From contig JABCZK010000003.1 in the NCBI GenBank assembly GCA_013289695.1, positions 1 to 64,000 on the forward strand: a stretch of DNA of 64,000 nt. Reading direction: 5' to 3'. The notes under the pieces are model-generated. The model saw nothing but the letters and a program-made list of their open reading frames with translations. It was not told where the DNA came from and did no database searches. Positions 24,557-33,848 of the stretch are shown here, in pieces; the stretch's first letter is position 1, and each line of letters opens with the position of its first letter. The DNA is from Acidobacteriota bacterium (lineage in GTDB: Bacteria > Acidobacteriota > Terriglobia > Acidiferrales > UBA7541). Position numbers and translations under genes: made by a program.

Positions 24557-25165
24557 TCGCGTAGCCCCGCGAATAGCCTGCGGTTTCTCGCACTCCACTC
24601 CAGCTACCAACCATCAGTGCTTCGAGCCGTGGTACGACCGCCGCACCGACGGGCGCCAACCGTACCCTAAGCGTTAGCTCTTCGATTCATATTGGATTCC
24701 TTCCGGGGTCCCAGGTTTCTTTTGAATCCGAAATTGATTTCGTTCGTAAGGCTTCGGTTGGCTGGCGTCTTGAAATTCAGCATGTCCAGCAAGCCCTGTA
24801 ACTTTTTCCAAACTGGCGAATCTAGCTAAAGACGTCCCAAAAGGAAGGCGCATGAAGCCGTCTCTGGCTCTGATTGTGGCGGTAGTCCTTGGCCCTTACC
24901 GGCAGTGCAGCAAGGGCAAGTGAAGTCGGGCTCGTTCTCCTGCAGCCGTGGCTCTATATCAGGCTTTGCTGTGCGCCCACTGCAGGAGACGGAAATGTTC
25001 CCTCGCATCGCGGTCTGAACCTCACTGCAAGACGCGCGTTGGCGGCACCAGTGCCATCATCGCCTCACCTTGTGAGAATCGAGCGTCAATCCACGCGGGA
25101 ATCAAAGTCCGGACACACCTCAAGGATGCTCAGGTTGTTGTGGTGGGAAGAGAGAGATAACAAGC
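24557..25165 (+). other. Long intergenic region with a decayed small gene
   Basis: About 610 bp between divergent nitrilase and msrP. It contains a TGTAACTTT-N12-GAATCT element (24797-24823), an AAGGAAGG site and the broken reading frame described at 24852. I see no other gene; frames running to 25251 are low-complexity Arg/Cys-rich. Confidence 0.6.
24852..25018 (+). pseudogene. Frameshifted small secreted-protein gene
   Basis: ATG 24852 follows AAGGAAGG and starts a signal-peptide-like sequence (MKPSLALIVAVVLGP). The frame hits TGA at 24921-24923, but shifting frame near 24890 continues the signal peptide naturally (LPAVQQGQVKSGSFSC) up to TGA at 25016-25018. The promoter-like element just upstream supports a once-functional gene. 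It was considered and rejected as a fifth selenoprotein because the in-frame continuation after TGA is not protein-like. Confidence 0.4.
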
Positions 25166-25177
25166 ATGGAGAGCAGG

Positions 25178-26140
25178 ATGTTGACCCCCAAAAGCCGAAA
25201 ACTAAATTATTCAGATGTCACGCCCAGGCGACTCTACCTGGGGCGGCGTAATTTTCTTCTTGGATTGTTCGCAGCAACCGCCTCCGCGGGTTGCGGGGGA
25301 AAATCCCAAGACCTGCCTTCCGAACCCGGCGGGAGTCCCGTTGCATCGAAATTGAGTGGCGTCATCAAAGGGCCCTATGGCACCAGTGAAGCGCAGACCC
25401 CCTATAACTACGTCACGCACTACAACAACTTCTACGAATTCGGAACCGACAAGAGCGATCCTGCAAATAGCGCCAAGAACTTCGTAACCTCGCCGTGGTC
25501 CGTCTCGGTTGAAGGGGAAGTGAAAAATCCACGCAAATTCACGATGGACGAAATCCTGATGCTCGCTCCACTCGAAGAGCGCATTTACCGGCACCGCTGC
25601 GTGGAAGCGTGGTCCATTGTGGTCCCGTGGATCGGCTATTCATTCAGCGTGTTGGCCAAGCTGGTTGAGCCGACTTCCAACGCAAGGTACGTCGCGTTCC
25701 AAAGCTATTACGACTTGAAGCAAATGCCGGAGGGACCGTCCGCTGGCATTGAGTTGCCCTATGTGGAGGGATTGCGGATAGACGAAGCGATGCACCCGCT
25801 GACGCTGCTGACGGTCGGAATGTACGGCGACACTCTTCCGAACCAGGATGGCGCGCCCGTGCGCATGGTGGTCCCGTGGAAATACGGCTTCAAGAGCATC
25901 AAGTCGCTGGTCAAGATTCGCTTCGTCCAGGAGCAGCCGCCGACTACATGGAATCTCGCGAATGCGAGCGAGTATGGCTTCTATTCCAATGTGAATCCCA
26001 GCGTTGACCACCCTCGCTGGAGTCAGGCGACTGAGCGCCGCCTTGGCGAACTCCACCGAAAGCCCACACTCGCGTTCAACGGCTATGCGGACCAGGTAGC
26101 GAGCCTGTATACGGGTATGGACCTTCGAAAGTATTATTAA
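25178..26140 (+). CDS. msrP: Molybdopterin protein-methionine-sulfoxide reductase catalytic subunit MsrP
   Basis: About 320 residues of the MsrP (YedY) family, which repairs both epimers of Met-sulfoxide in the periplasm. A Tat signal is visible ([17 protein letters not shown]). The Mo-cofactor domain shows [25 protein letters not shown], Cys ligand in [17 protein letters not shown], and [14 protein letters not shown]. The C-terminus ([27 protein letters not shown]) is complete. The heme-binding membrane partner MsrQ is not encoded next to it in this window. ATG 25166 is an alternative start, and the second ATG has GGAGAGCAGG before it. It shares the extracytoplasmic Met-sulfoxide repair theme with MsrB at 4043. 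Confidence 0.93.
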   Translation: MLTPKSRKLNYSDVTPRRLYLGRRNFLLGLFAATASAGCGGKSQDLPSEPGGSPVASKLSGVIKGPYGTSEAQTPYNYVTHYNNFYEFGTDKSDPANSAKNFVTSPWSVSVEGEVKNPRKFTMDEILMLAPLEERIYRHRCVEAWSIVVPWIGYSFSVLAKLVEPTSNARYVAFQSYYDLKQMPEGPSAGIELPYVEGLRIDEAMHPLTLLTVGMYGDTLPNQDGAPVRMVVPWKYGFKSIKSLVKIRFVQEQPPTTWNLANASEYGFYSNVNPSVDHPRWSQATERRLGELHRKPTLAFNGYADQVASLYTGMDLRKYY

Positions 26141-26282
26141 TGTGGAATGGTATTCTGGCTGCGCATATAGACCGGGTCCCCGAAGCGCACAATTTCGAAT
26201 CATTAAATTCGGCTCAGGGAAGGTAACGAGCGTTCCATTGCGCCCGGCCACCCGAAAACAGGGTCTGGCTTCAGGCGGAAAT

Positions 26283-26325
26283 CAGAAGGGGCGCCTATGC
26301 CTAAGCGCCCCTTCTGGGTTGATTT
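26283..26325 (+). terminator. Strong hairpin terminator after msrP
   Basis: CAGAAGGGGCGC (26283-26294) pairs perfectly with GCGCCCCTTCTG (26305-26316) over 12 bp, followed by GGTTGATTTT. It lies between convergent msrP and the secreted-protein gene at 26434-26844 and could serve both strands. Confidence 0.8.
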
Positions 26326-26433
26326 TCCTAGCCTCGTGAGAGTTCCGGACCGCAACCCCCGAAGTGGGGCATGAAAGCAAGGGACGGAAGCCAGGCGGAC
26401 TTCTCCTGTCACAATTGCTGAACGCTTTTGGAC

Positions 26434-26844
26434 CTACTTTTGACTTCCAATGGTGTTTTCATCGGTCGCCGCCGAGTCCTGCCCGATCGCTAGCTGGTAT
26501 TTCTTGCCGGAGAAATCGATGCTGGTCAGTAATGTGCTTCCGTCTTCTTCTTTTCGTGTCTCATAGCCGTCAGCCCTTCCCGGACGCGCCAAATCAACCA
26601 ACCGCGCCGGCACTGTCGCCACGATTTTGTGAGATTGGATGATATTCAAAGCGACGTCGGGGCCTGTTCCCTCCCACTTGAGCTGATAGTTGCCCATCGC
26701 CAGTCGTGTGCCATTAACCGTCACGGGTTCTTGGATGTTCAGTGAGCCTTTATTTTGCGAACTATTGGTTGCCGCCGATCCACTTGTTGCCACCAGCAGC
26801 GTTAGTCCCAGCACCAGACCGCTGGAAATCCTTGAAACGTTCAT
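26434..26844 (-). CDS. Small secreted protein of acidobacterial type
   Basis: A 136-residue exported protein. Start 26844 has AAAGGACGG upstream at 8 nt; an upstream ATG at 26877 is less likely. Residues 1-25 are a signal peptide (SSGLVLGLTLLVATSGSAA). The mature part has NIQEPVTVNGTRLAMGNYQLKWEGTGPDVALNI and DFSGKKYQLAIG, recalling the beta-rich protein at 1980-2426. Function unknown; divergent from the ECF sigma gene. Confidence 0.75.
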   Translation of the reverse strand: MNVSRISSGLVLGLTLLVATSGSAATNSSQNKGSLNIQEPVTVNGTRLAMGNYQLKWEGTGPDVALNIIQSHKIVATVPARLVDLARPGRADGYETRKEEDGSTLLTSIDFSGKKYQLAIGQDSAATDENTIGSQK

Positions 26845-27329
26845 GCGAATTACCGTCCTTTTTTTCATTTTCGTCATTGCGGTTTCGCAACAAGTTGCGC
26901 TCCCGCGTTGATAGACGATTGAGAATTGGTTCCTTCAGTCCGATGCGCACCAATCGGGAATGTTACATCGTTCCGAACGTCTTGCCCGCAGTCGAGCTGC
27001 TGAAGTCTCGTGCCAGAAATCCTTGAACGATCGCATCGCGGTTTGTAACTTTCTCTGGAATGCGGCATCACACGATAGACACGCGATTCGGCAGCATCCT
27101 TGGAGGAACGTTGTGAACCAGCCGGGTCTAGCGCGTTAGAGACCCCCGGGAAAGGACGCAGCATCCCGAAGCCGCGCGAACCTTATTCATGTATGAATGG
27201 ATCTGATAGATTACCGATCGGGTGGCCGAACCCTCTGCTTTCCGGGAAGGGCGAAGTCCGGCGCGATTCCTGTTGGAGACTGCTCCCGGTGCGGACCCTC
27301 GCTCGCTTCTGCTGTTGCCGAGGATAAGC
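26845..27329 (+). other. Divergent regulatory region upstream of the ECF sigma gene
   Basis: About 485 bp without a supported gene. It contains a TGTAACTTT box at 27044-27052, 280 bp before the sigma start, with a weaker -10-like GCATCA at the shared spacing. No other structure stands out. Confidence 0.45.
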
Positions 27330-27974
27330 ATGCCAGGCGAACCACAGCCGCAAATGGATTCCAACGAGGCAGATCTCATCCGGCGCGTTTGCAAGGGAGC
27401 GCCTGAGGCGTTCGAAGAATTGGTTCGTCCTTATGAACGGGTCGTCTACATGACGGCGATCTCCGTTTTGAAGAACCCAGCCGACGCCGAGGAGGTCGCA
27501 CAAGAAGCCGTTTTGAAAGCGTTTTCAAACCTTCCAAACTTCCGGGGAGAGTGTAAATTCAGCACTTGGCTCGTGCAAATTACCTATAACGAGGCCAGGA
27601 TGAAGTTGCGAAAAGACCGTCGGCACCTTTACGATTCCGTCGACGATCCGCAACAAGGCGAGGAAGGCGACTATTCGCCCAGGGATTTCGCAGATTGGCG
27701 ACTCATCCCCTCCGAATTGCTCGAAAGCGACGAAATACGCCAAGCGTTACAGAATGCCATCAATTCACTCAGTTCGATGTATCGCGAGATCGTGAACCTG
27801 AGAGACATTCAGGATCTAAGTATAAAGGAGACAGCGACCGTGCTCGGCATTCCGGAGGCAAGCGTAAAAACCCGGCTTCATCGCGCACGGCTGCTATTGA
27901 GAGACGCCCTAGCTCCTGGACTCGACGGTTGTTGGAGGGCGAAACAGGAATATCGGAAAGTCAGACCATGGTGA
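27330..27974 (+). CDS. ECF RNA polymerase sigma factor
   Basis: A 214-residue sigma-70 family factor of ECF type. Region 2: RPYERVVYMTAISVLKNPADAEEVAQEAVLKAFSNLPNFRGECKFSTWLVQITYNEARMKLRK. Region 4: SLSSMYREIVNLRDIQDLSIKETATVLGIPEASVKTRLHRARLLLRDAL. It is longer than minimal ECFs because of a linker between regions 2 and 4 (about 45 residues). The ATG at 27330 follows GAGGATAAG. The stop is 15 nt before the anti-sigma start in the same frame, which is ordinary operon spacing and not readthrough. Confidence 0.93.
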   Translation: MPGEPQPQMDSNEADLIRRVCKGAPEAFEELVRPYERVVYMTAISVLKNPADAEEVAQEAVLKAFSNLPNFRGECKFSTWLVQITYNEARMKLRKDRRHLYDSVDDPQQGEEGDYSPRDFADWRLIPSELLESDEIRQALQNAINSLSSMYREIVNLRDIQDLSIKETATVLGIPEASVKTRLHRARLLLRDALAPGLDGCWRAKQEYRKVRPW

Positions 27975-27989
27975 ACAAAGAAGGGTACG

Positions 27990-28226
27990 ATGGCCGTAAT
28001 TGAGATCAGCTGTGCCGAAATCTGGCGGGAAATCTCCAACTATCTTCAAGGAGAGATCTCTGTTGAACTTCGCGACAGGATGCAAGCACACTTTGAAGTC
28101 TGCAAACACTGCTCCGCCGTGCTCGACGGCACACGGAATGTCGTCGAGCTGGTGGGTGACGGAAGAGTGTTTCCCATGCCCGAAGGGTTCAGCAGACGCC
28201 TGTATAGGAAGATTAGGCGGCGGTAG
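27990..28226 (+). CDS. Zinc-binding anti-sigma factor domain protein
   Basis: A 78-residue protein with the zf-HC2/ZAS signature ISCAEIWREISNYLQGEISVELRDRMQAHFEVCKHCSAVL, that is C...H-x3-C-x2-C. It has no membrane segment, so it is a cytosolic ZAS anti-sigma that could sense redox state through its Zn-cysteine site. It is co-transcribed with the ECF sigma, and its 3' end overlaps the convergent NTF2-like gene by 14 bp. Confidence 0.88.
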   Translation: MAVIEISCAEIWREISNYLQGEISVELRDRMQAHFEVCKHCSAVLDGTRNVVELVGDGRVFPMPEGFSRRLYRKIRRR

Positions 28227-28662
28227 CGTCGCGCTGCATCGGTAGAGTTGCTTCCGGCTGGAAGGGATCTGCAACATCCAGGTTGTCGATGTACATCCAC
28301 AGCTTCCATTCACCTTCCTTATTTCTCCGCCAGATATCCACGTAGCGATTCCTACGACGCACCGGCTCACCGCCCTGTTTGGGCGTCAGCGTTAACTCGT
28401 GGCAACCGTAGTCATAAGCCACATCCCCTTGGAGGCGGATCTCGTTAACAATCACCGCCAGCCTTGCTGTAAAATGCTGGAACAGATTTTCGAGGCGGGT
28501 TTTCAAGCTCTCCAGTCCGCTCTCGCCAAATTCACTGGGTTGGCCGTCGGAGAAACTAACGAGCTCGGGATCTGCAATCGCCAGAAACCGCGACGGGTCG
28601 GAAAAGTTAAAGCTATCCCGGAATTCGGACTTGGCCGCATTGATTGCGTACAGTTCGTCCAT
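28213..28662 (-). CDS. SnoaL/NTF2-like protein (DUF4440-type)
   Basis: A 149-residue alpha+beta barrel protein: helix INAAKSEFRDSFNFSDPSRFLAIADPELVSFSDGQP, then strands QGDVAYDYGCHELTLTP and RRRNRYVDIWRRNKEGEWKLWMYIDN. This pattern is typical of nuclear-transport-factor-2-like proteins of diverse function. Start 28662 was chosen because of GGAGATAAG upstream; the open frame continues 5'. The last 14 bp overlap the anti-sigma gene end. Confidence 0.8.
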   Translation of the reverse strand: MDELYAINAAKSEFRDSFNFSDPSRFLAIADPELVSFSDGQPSEFGESGLESLKTRLENLFQHFTARLAVIVNEIRLQGDVAYDYGCHELTLTPKQGGEPVRRRNRYVDIWRRNKEGEWKLWMYIDNLDVADPFQPEATLPMQRDATAA

Positions 28663-29216
28663 CTTCTTATCTCCGTCGTTCAATCGAGAAGAATGCATTA
28701 TCCGTCCGCGAATCAATATTTTCAAAGTAGTTCTTGGAGAAAAGCCATGAGTCGGGGAAGAGAGGCCCACCCATTGCTTCAGACCCTCCGCTGGTGAGCT
28801 GTCGCCGCTAACCACGCACGCGCAATTCGGCGCGGGGATAGATATTCGACCACGATCGGTGCTCCACGCGACTTCGAGAAAGTCCATACCTTGTCTACGC
28901 CTGGTGCACAGGTGCCAGATGTCAGCAAACGAAGAAAGATTCTTCGTCGATGCGGGCAAGGTCTAAGCGCAGAAGGCCCAATAGGAACCTGCCCGACCTA
29001 GGCTTGGGTGAAACTAATTGGGAGTTCGCGAATCGCACACATGGGCTCTTTTTGCCGGAGACGGCTATTTGACAGTCGGAGCCGCTCGATAGGCGATGCT
29101 CGCAAGGGCCACTGGAGTCAGGCTCAAACGGCGGTCGGGCAGGAGAACTTCGTCACGGTGGGAGTTCCCGAAGCCGGTTTACTCAGAATTTCACCACGAT
29201 TCCACGAGTTGGGGAC
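28663..29216 (+). other. Intergenic region between NTF2-like gene and CadC-like regulator
   Basis: About 550 bp with no supported gene, repeat or hairpin. It presumably holds the divergent promoters of the flanking genes. Confidence 0.4.
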
Positions 29217-29702
29217 ATGGAACAAGCACCTAAACCGATTCGACGCGTCCGCTTTGGAGAATTCGAAGTCGATTTTCATGAGCGGTCTCTTTATCGGCAG
29301 GGCCTGAAAATAAAGATCAACGAAAGACCGCTGCAGGTTCTATCGGTCTTAGTGGCCCGCCGCGGAGAAATCGTGCGCCGAGAAGAGTTTCAGCAAGCGA
29401 TTTGGCCCTCGAATGCGAATGTAAACTTCGATCCCAATCTCAATACTGCATTAACGACTCTGCGCCACGCGCTCGACGATTCGCCCCGGAACCCCGTTTT
29501 CATCAAGACGGTCCCGAGGCGGGGATATCGATTCATCGCCCCTGTCATACCGATCGACGTTGACTGTGCGTCCATTCGATTTGTCCCACCATTGCCTATG
29601 ACGAGCCCAAAGGAAGCGAAAGAGGATGCTGCTGCAAGCCCTAAACATCCAACATTGATGCAGAGATTTATTCTGATCTTTCGACTGTTGCTCCTGATTT
29701 GA
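29217..29702 (+). CDS. Short CadC/ToxR-type winged-helix regulator with C-terminal anchor
   Basis: A 161-residue protein with an OmpR/PhoB-type winged-helix domain at residues 9-105 (VRFGEFEVDFHERSLYRQGLKIKINERPLQVLSVLVARRGEIVRREEFQQAIWP; LNTALTTLRHALDDSPRNPVFIKTVPRRGYRFIAPV). A linker and a hydrophobic end (FILIFRLLLLI) follow. Acidobacterial relatives usually continue past the membrane with TPR or WD repeats; here the frame ends right at the putative anchor, so it is either naturally short or truncated. It lies 770 bp upstream of the Oar-like receptor, in the same direction. Confidence 0.8.
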   Translation: MEQAPKPIRRVRFGEFEVDFHERSLYRQGLKIKINERPLQVLSVLVARRGEIVRREEFQQAIWPSNANVNFDPNLNTALTTLRHALDDSPRNPVFIKTVPRRGYRFIAPVIPIDVDCASIRFVPPLPMTSPKEAKEDAAASPKHPTLMQRFILIFRLLLLI

Positions 29703-30474
29703 AGGATAGCGGGTTAGCAAAGATGTGTTGGCCGCCCCGGGCCATCGACCAAGACAACGACTCCTGCTCACAAAATCGCGATTCTTATCAGGCTCTTTGA
29801 TCCTTCAACTGCGGATTCGGACCAGGACGAAACCGATCAGTGCCGGGGAGATGACATTCACATCAGGGGCCAACCGCACGAAGCCAGCGAGTCATCCACT
29901 CTCCGGGCGCACGCCTAATATCTTGACGCCCAGGACCCTGGTTACGGCACCGATTGGCATCACCAGCCGGATAACGTACCTCCGGCCACGCTCCCGACGT
30001 GAATCCGCGTTCGTTGGCTCCGTGTGGTCCAGTAAAATCGTGCAATACTTCGATTTTTGCACGTGAAGCAAGTCACTCTCCCATGTTTCTGTGTCACGCG
30101 ATTCCGCCGCTCACACCATTCCGAAATTCTTCGATCCGGACGTCAGCGTTCATCTCTCTTCCTTCTTCACGGTTTGGTAGAAAAGTTCCAGATTCCATAG
30201 CCATCGTCAAACTTCATCCCCGACGGTTTCTAAATTCAGTTCAGTTCAGTTTTTGATTTTGCATTATCGCCAGGAATCCGCCTGCAGCCCGGCCATAAAC
30301 TCCAGCCTGTCAAAGAAAGGGTGGACCACTTCCGTTTCATAAGTATTTAGAACGGATTGAGTGATTTTTCGGTTTCCTTTCCCGGTCTCGGCACTCCAAC
30401 CGCTATCAACGCAGAGGAAATCGTCAAGCGGTTTCCTAATCCAAAGTTTTAGTCAAAGACGGGAGGTTGTGAAA
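29703..30474 (+). other. Intergenic region upstream of the Oar-like receptor
   Basis: About 770 bp. Open frames here (29725-30066, 29999-30256) have no protein-like composition. It could contain degraded C-terminal sequence of the CadC-like regulator, but I could not align any. Nothing else seen. Confidence 0.4.
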
Positions 30475-33400
30475 ATGCGGTTTATCCGAGCTATCCGACT
30501 GGCAGCATTGCTGGCAGGTATCACACTGTTGTTGCCAGGCTTATTGAAAGCACAGAGCGTTGTTACCGGTGGTACTACCGGCACCGTCACTGATCCTTCG
30601 GGCGCAGTCATTGTGGGAGCTCAAGTGACATTGAAGAGCGTTGCGACTGGCGAGGCCCAGACAATGACCACGAATTCGACGGGCAACTTTCAGTTCTCCC
30701 TGCTGAAACCTGGTGATTACGCCTTGACGGTAGCGCGCGAGGGTTTCATGACCGGAACAGTGGAAGTCCACGTTCTCCTCGGCCAGATCAGTCCATCGAA
30801 CGTAACGCTGCAAGTGGGCAGTGGCACCACGACCGTGGAAGTAAAGGGACAGGGTACCCTGTTACAGACCGAGGACGCGAACATTACCTCAAACTTTGAC
30901 ACGCAACAGATTCAGAACGTCCCGAACCCTGGCGGCGACCTGAGTTACATCGCGCAGACTGCCCCGGGCGTGACGATCAATTCGACGGGCGCAGGCTTCG
31001 GCAACTTCAGCGCTTTTGGACTTCCGGGTACAGCCAATCTATTCACCATTAACGGCAACGATGACAACGATGCTTTTCTGAACCTGAATAATTCGGGCGC
31101 AAGCAACCTCCTGCTTGGTTCCAACGAATTGCAGGAAGTCGCGGTTGTCAGCAACGCCTACACTGGCCAGTACGGCCGACAGGCAGGCGCACAAGTTGAC
31201 TACAGCACGCTTTCGGGCGGGAACGCCTTCCATGGCGACGCGGTATACAATTGGAATGGCCGCGCGCTGAACGCAGAGGACTATTTCCTGAAAGCCGGCG
31301 GGGCACCCCGGCCGTTCGTGAATAACAATCAGTGGGCGGCGGCCATCGGTGGCCCGATCAAGAAGGGCAAAGCTTTTTTCTTTGTCAACACGGAAGGCAT
31401 TCGCTACATCCTGGCGACGTCCAACGATGTGTTCGTGCCCACACCGGATTTTCAGGCGTTCGTCCTGTCACAGCCTCAGATTTCGGGGTCTCCCGCGGCA
31501 ACCACTTTCTACAACAATACTTTCAATTTATATAATGGGGCAAATGGCCTCAGTCGCGCCGTTCCCGTCCCGAATAGCTGCGGAGAAATCACGGTGCAAG
31601 TGAACACGAATCAGTCCTGCCTGGAGAATTTCCGTAATTCCGAGTCGAATCAAAATACCGAGTGGCTCGTTAGCGGCCGGATCGATTATTCTTTCAGCGA
31701 CTCGGACAAGTTGTTCGGACGAGTGAGATTTGACCGGGGCCGACAGCCTACCTACACGGACCCGATCAACCCGATTTTCAATATCGCAAGTATTCAACCG
31801 GAGGAGGACGGCCAGCTGAACTACACACACGTGTTCAGCTCGAACGTAGTCAACAACTTCATTTTCTCGAATCTTTATTATTCGGCGATCTTCGCCAGCC
31901 AGAACCTTACGGGCGCTTTGGGAACGTTCCCGGCGATCCTAACTTCCACGGATACGTCCCTGACGCCCTTGGGGTCGGGTTCGGGGAGTGACCCCTTCTT
32001 CGCGATCTTCCCGCAAGGACGAAACGTGGAGCAATGGCAGATCATTGACGATCTCTCAATTTCGCGACGCAATCACAACTTTAAATTGGGCGTGAACTTC
32101 CGGCGCGACGATGTCAGCGATCACACGGCAAGCGAGGGAAGCTACCCAACCATCACCACGAGCTTGCTCGATTTTTCCCAGAATATCGCGGACAACACAG
32201 CTCAGCAATTTGCACTGCAAGGCGAGCAGCCCATCGCGTTTTACAGCCTCGGCCTTTACTTCCAAGATGAATACCACGTCAGTTCGAAGCTCAAGCTGAC
32301 CTTGGCGCTGCGGGCCGATCGAAATTCCGGAGGCGTCTGTCAGTCAGGCTGCGCCTCGTTGCCGGTTGACCCATTCAACTTGGTAAGCCACGATTCCACG
32401 ATTCCTTACGACCAATTCGTGAACGCGGGCCGGTCGCAGATCCTGCCTAATGTTGAAAAAGTTGTGTTTCAACCGCGTTTCGGTTTGGCCTGGAGTCCCG
32501 TGGGGCAGAACACCGTGATTCGCGCCGGCGTAGGCTTGTTCTCCGATTTGTATCCCGGCACAATTCTCGACCGTTTCACGACAAACTTTCCCCAAGTCAC
32601 GGATTTCACGCTCACGACCGGCAACGTCGCCTTCGGGCAACCGAATAGCGCAGCAACGATCATCGGGCAGTGTAATGCTGCCTTCCAATCGAACTTTAAC
32701 TCCGGTGGCAATTTGCAGGGATTCGTTAACTCTGCTCCGCCCTCGTGCAGCGCCAACGGACCGCAGGTACCGAACCTGAATGACGTCGTCGGCACTCTGC
32801 AAAATCCGAAGTATCTCGAGTGGAATGCCGAAATTCAGCACACCTTCGGCACAAAAACGGTCGTTTCAGCCAACTATGTGGGAAATCGGGGCTACGACGA
32901 GCTTCTCATCAACCCGTATCTGAACGCATTCGGCGGTTTTGGCGGTCTGCCCGCTACGGCGCCGGACGCACGCGTCGCTTTTGTTAATCAATTGACGAAC
33001 GCGGGAACTTCAAACTACAACGGCATCACTTTCTCTGTTCAGCAGAATGTTTGGAAAGGGTTGTCTGGCAGGGTCAACTACAGCTACAGCCACTCATTGG
33101 ACGACGTATCCAATGGAGGGATCCTTGCTTATAATCTGTTCAATGGAAGTCTTGGAGACCAGATAAGTCCGTTCAACACCAAGCTCAACTACGGGCCAGC
33201 GGACTATGATCTGCGGCATAACGTGACGGCTACCTATGTATGGGAACTACCATTTAAGAATAGGAGGCAACTCGTAGAGCGCGCCATCGCGGGCTGGACG
33301 GTTTCCGGCACGTTCTTTTATCACTCGGGCTTTCCATTCAGTATCGTCGACGGTACAGCGACCAATGGACTTTTTGCCGACAACGTGCCTCCGTCGGCCG

Positions 33401-33789
33401 GCGCTGCGGTTCTTGCGCAACCGATCAGCTCGATTCCGACCACCTGTACGGCCAAGCTGTCACCATGCTTTTCGGCCTCGCAGTTTGCAACCGCCACCAG
33501 CTTTGGGACGATCGCCCGTAACGCTTTCCGCGGGCCGGGATACTTCAACAGCGACTTCAGCTTGCGCAAAAGCTTCCATTTGACAGAACGCCTCGGATTC
33601 CAGATTGGCGCGAACGCGTACAATATCTTCAACCACGCGAACTTTGCTAATCCTGGCTTCAATACGCTCAGCAGCACATTCGGCTTGGTGACGAGCACGG
33701 TCAGCCCGCCCACCACGCCGTACGGTGCATTCGCGGGTTCGGTTGCAAATGCCAGAATTGTTCAGATCATCGCCAAAGTCACGTTCTGA
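30475..33789 (+). CDS. Oar-like TonB-dependent outer-membrane receptor
   Basis: An 1104-residue outer-membrane protein. Residues 1-27 are a signal peptide (LAALLAGITLLLPGLLKAQ). Residues 30-115 form a carboxypeptidase-regulatory-like Ig domain (GTTGTVTDPSGAVIVGAQVTL, NSTGNFQFSLLKPGDYALTVAREGF). A plug domain and a large beta-barrel follow, with the Acidobacteriota-typical VSNAYTGQYGRQAGAQVDYSTLSGGNAFHGDAVYNWNGRALNA and C-terminal NFANPGFNTLSS. The last residue is Phe (KVTF), as for barrel insertion. Such proteins take up large organic polymers or export material; the substrate is unknown. Start 30475 has GGGAGG upstream. It is one of the phylum-defining gene types in the window. Confidence 0.92.
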   Translation: MRFIRAIRLAALLAGITLLLPGLLKAQSVVTGGTTGTVTDPSGAVIVGAQVTLKSVATGEAQTMTTNSTGNFQFSLLKPGDYALTVAREGFMTGTVEVHVLLGQISPSNVTLQVGSGTTTVEVKGQGTLLQTEDANITSNFDTQQIQNVPNPGGDLSYIAQTAPGVTINSTGAGFGNFSAFGLPGTANLFTINGNDDNDAFLNLNNSGASNLLLGSNELQEVAVVSNAYTGQYGRQAGAQVDYSTLSGGNAFHGDAVYNWNGRALNAEDYFLKAGGAPRPFVNNNQWAAAIGGPIKKGKAFFFVNTEGIRYILATSNDVFVPTPDFQAFVLSQPQISGSPAATTFYNNTFNLYNGANGLSRAVPVPNSCGEITVQVNTNQSCLENFRNSESNQNTEWLVSGRIDYSFSDSDKLFGRVRFDRGRQPTYTDPINPIFNIASIQPEEDGQLNYTHVFSSNVVNNFIFSNLYYSAIFASQNLTGALGTFPAILTSTDTSLTPLGSGSGSDPFFAIFPQGRNVEQWQIIDDLSISRRNHNFKLGVNFRRDDVSDHTASEGSYPTITTSLLDFSQNIADNTAQQFALQGEQPIAFYSLGLYFQDEYHVSSKLKLTLALRADRNSGGVCQSGCASLPVDPFNLVSHDSTIPYDQFVNAGRSQILPNVEKVVFQPRFGLAWSPVGQNTVIRAGVGLFSDLYPGTILDRFTTNFPQVTDFTLTTGNVAFGQPNSAATIIGQCNAAFQSNFNSGGNLQGFVNSAPPSCSANGPQVPNLNDVVGTLQNPKYLEWNAEIQHTFGTKTVVSANYVGNRGYDELLINPYLNAFGGFGGLPATAPDARVAFVNQLTNAGTSNYNGITFSVQQNVWKGLSGRVNYSYSHSLDDVSNGGILAYNLFNGSLGDQISPFNTKLNYGPADYDLRHNVTATYVWELPFKNRRQLVERAIAGWTVSGTFFYHSGFPFSIVDGTATNGLFADNVPPSAGAAVLAQPISSIPTTCTAKLSPCFSASQFATATSFGTIARNAFRGPGYFNSDFSLRKSFHLTERLGFQIGANAYNIFNHANFANPGFNTLSSTFGLVTSTVSPPTTPYGAFAGSVANARIVQIIAKVTF

Positions 33790-33823
33790 GGCCAACCGCG
33801 ACGCTCCGTACAACAAAACGAAA

Positions 33824-33848
33824 GGGCGGCCTTCAAAGGCCGCCCTCA
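33824..33848 (+). terminator. Intrinsic terminator of the Oar-like gene
   Basis: GGGCGGCCT (33824-33832) pairs with AGGCCGCCC (33837-33845) around a 4-nt loop, 35 bp after the receptor stop, followed by TCATCTT. Confidence 0.8.

Noticed and set aside
24852..25160. Possible fifth selenoprotein: signal peptide followed by in-frame TGA and an open frame to 25160
   Set aside because: The sequence after the TGA is Arg/Cys/Ser-rich with no family pattern, no U-x-x-C context and no GU-loop hairpin was seen. A frameshift near 24890 explains it better.
27330..28226. Sigma factor and anti-sigma gene lie in the same frame separated by one TGA
   Set aside because: The sigma factor is complete before the TGA and the anti-sigma has its own start and ribosome-binding site 15 nt later. 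This is operon spacing, not recoding.
29725..30066. 113-codon frame downstream of the CadC-like gene
   Set aside because: Composition is Arg/Thr/Pro-rich and unlike protein; no start signal.
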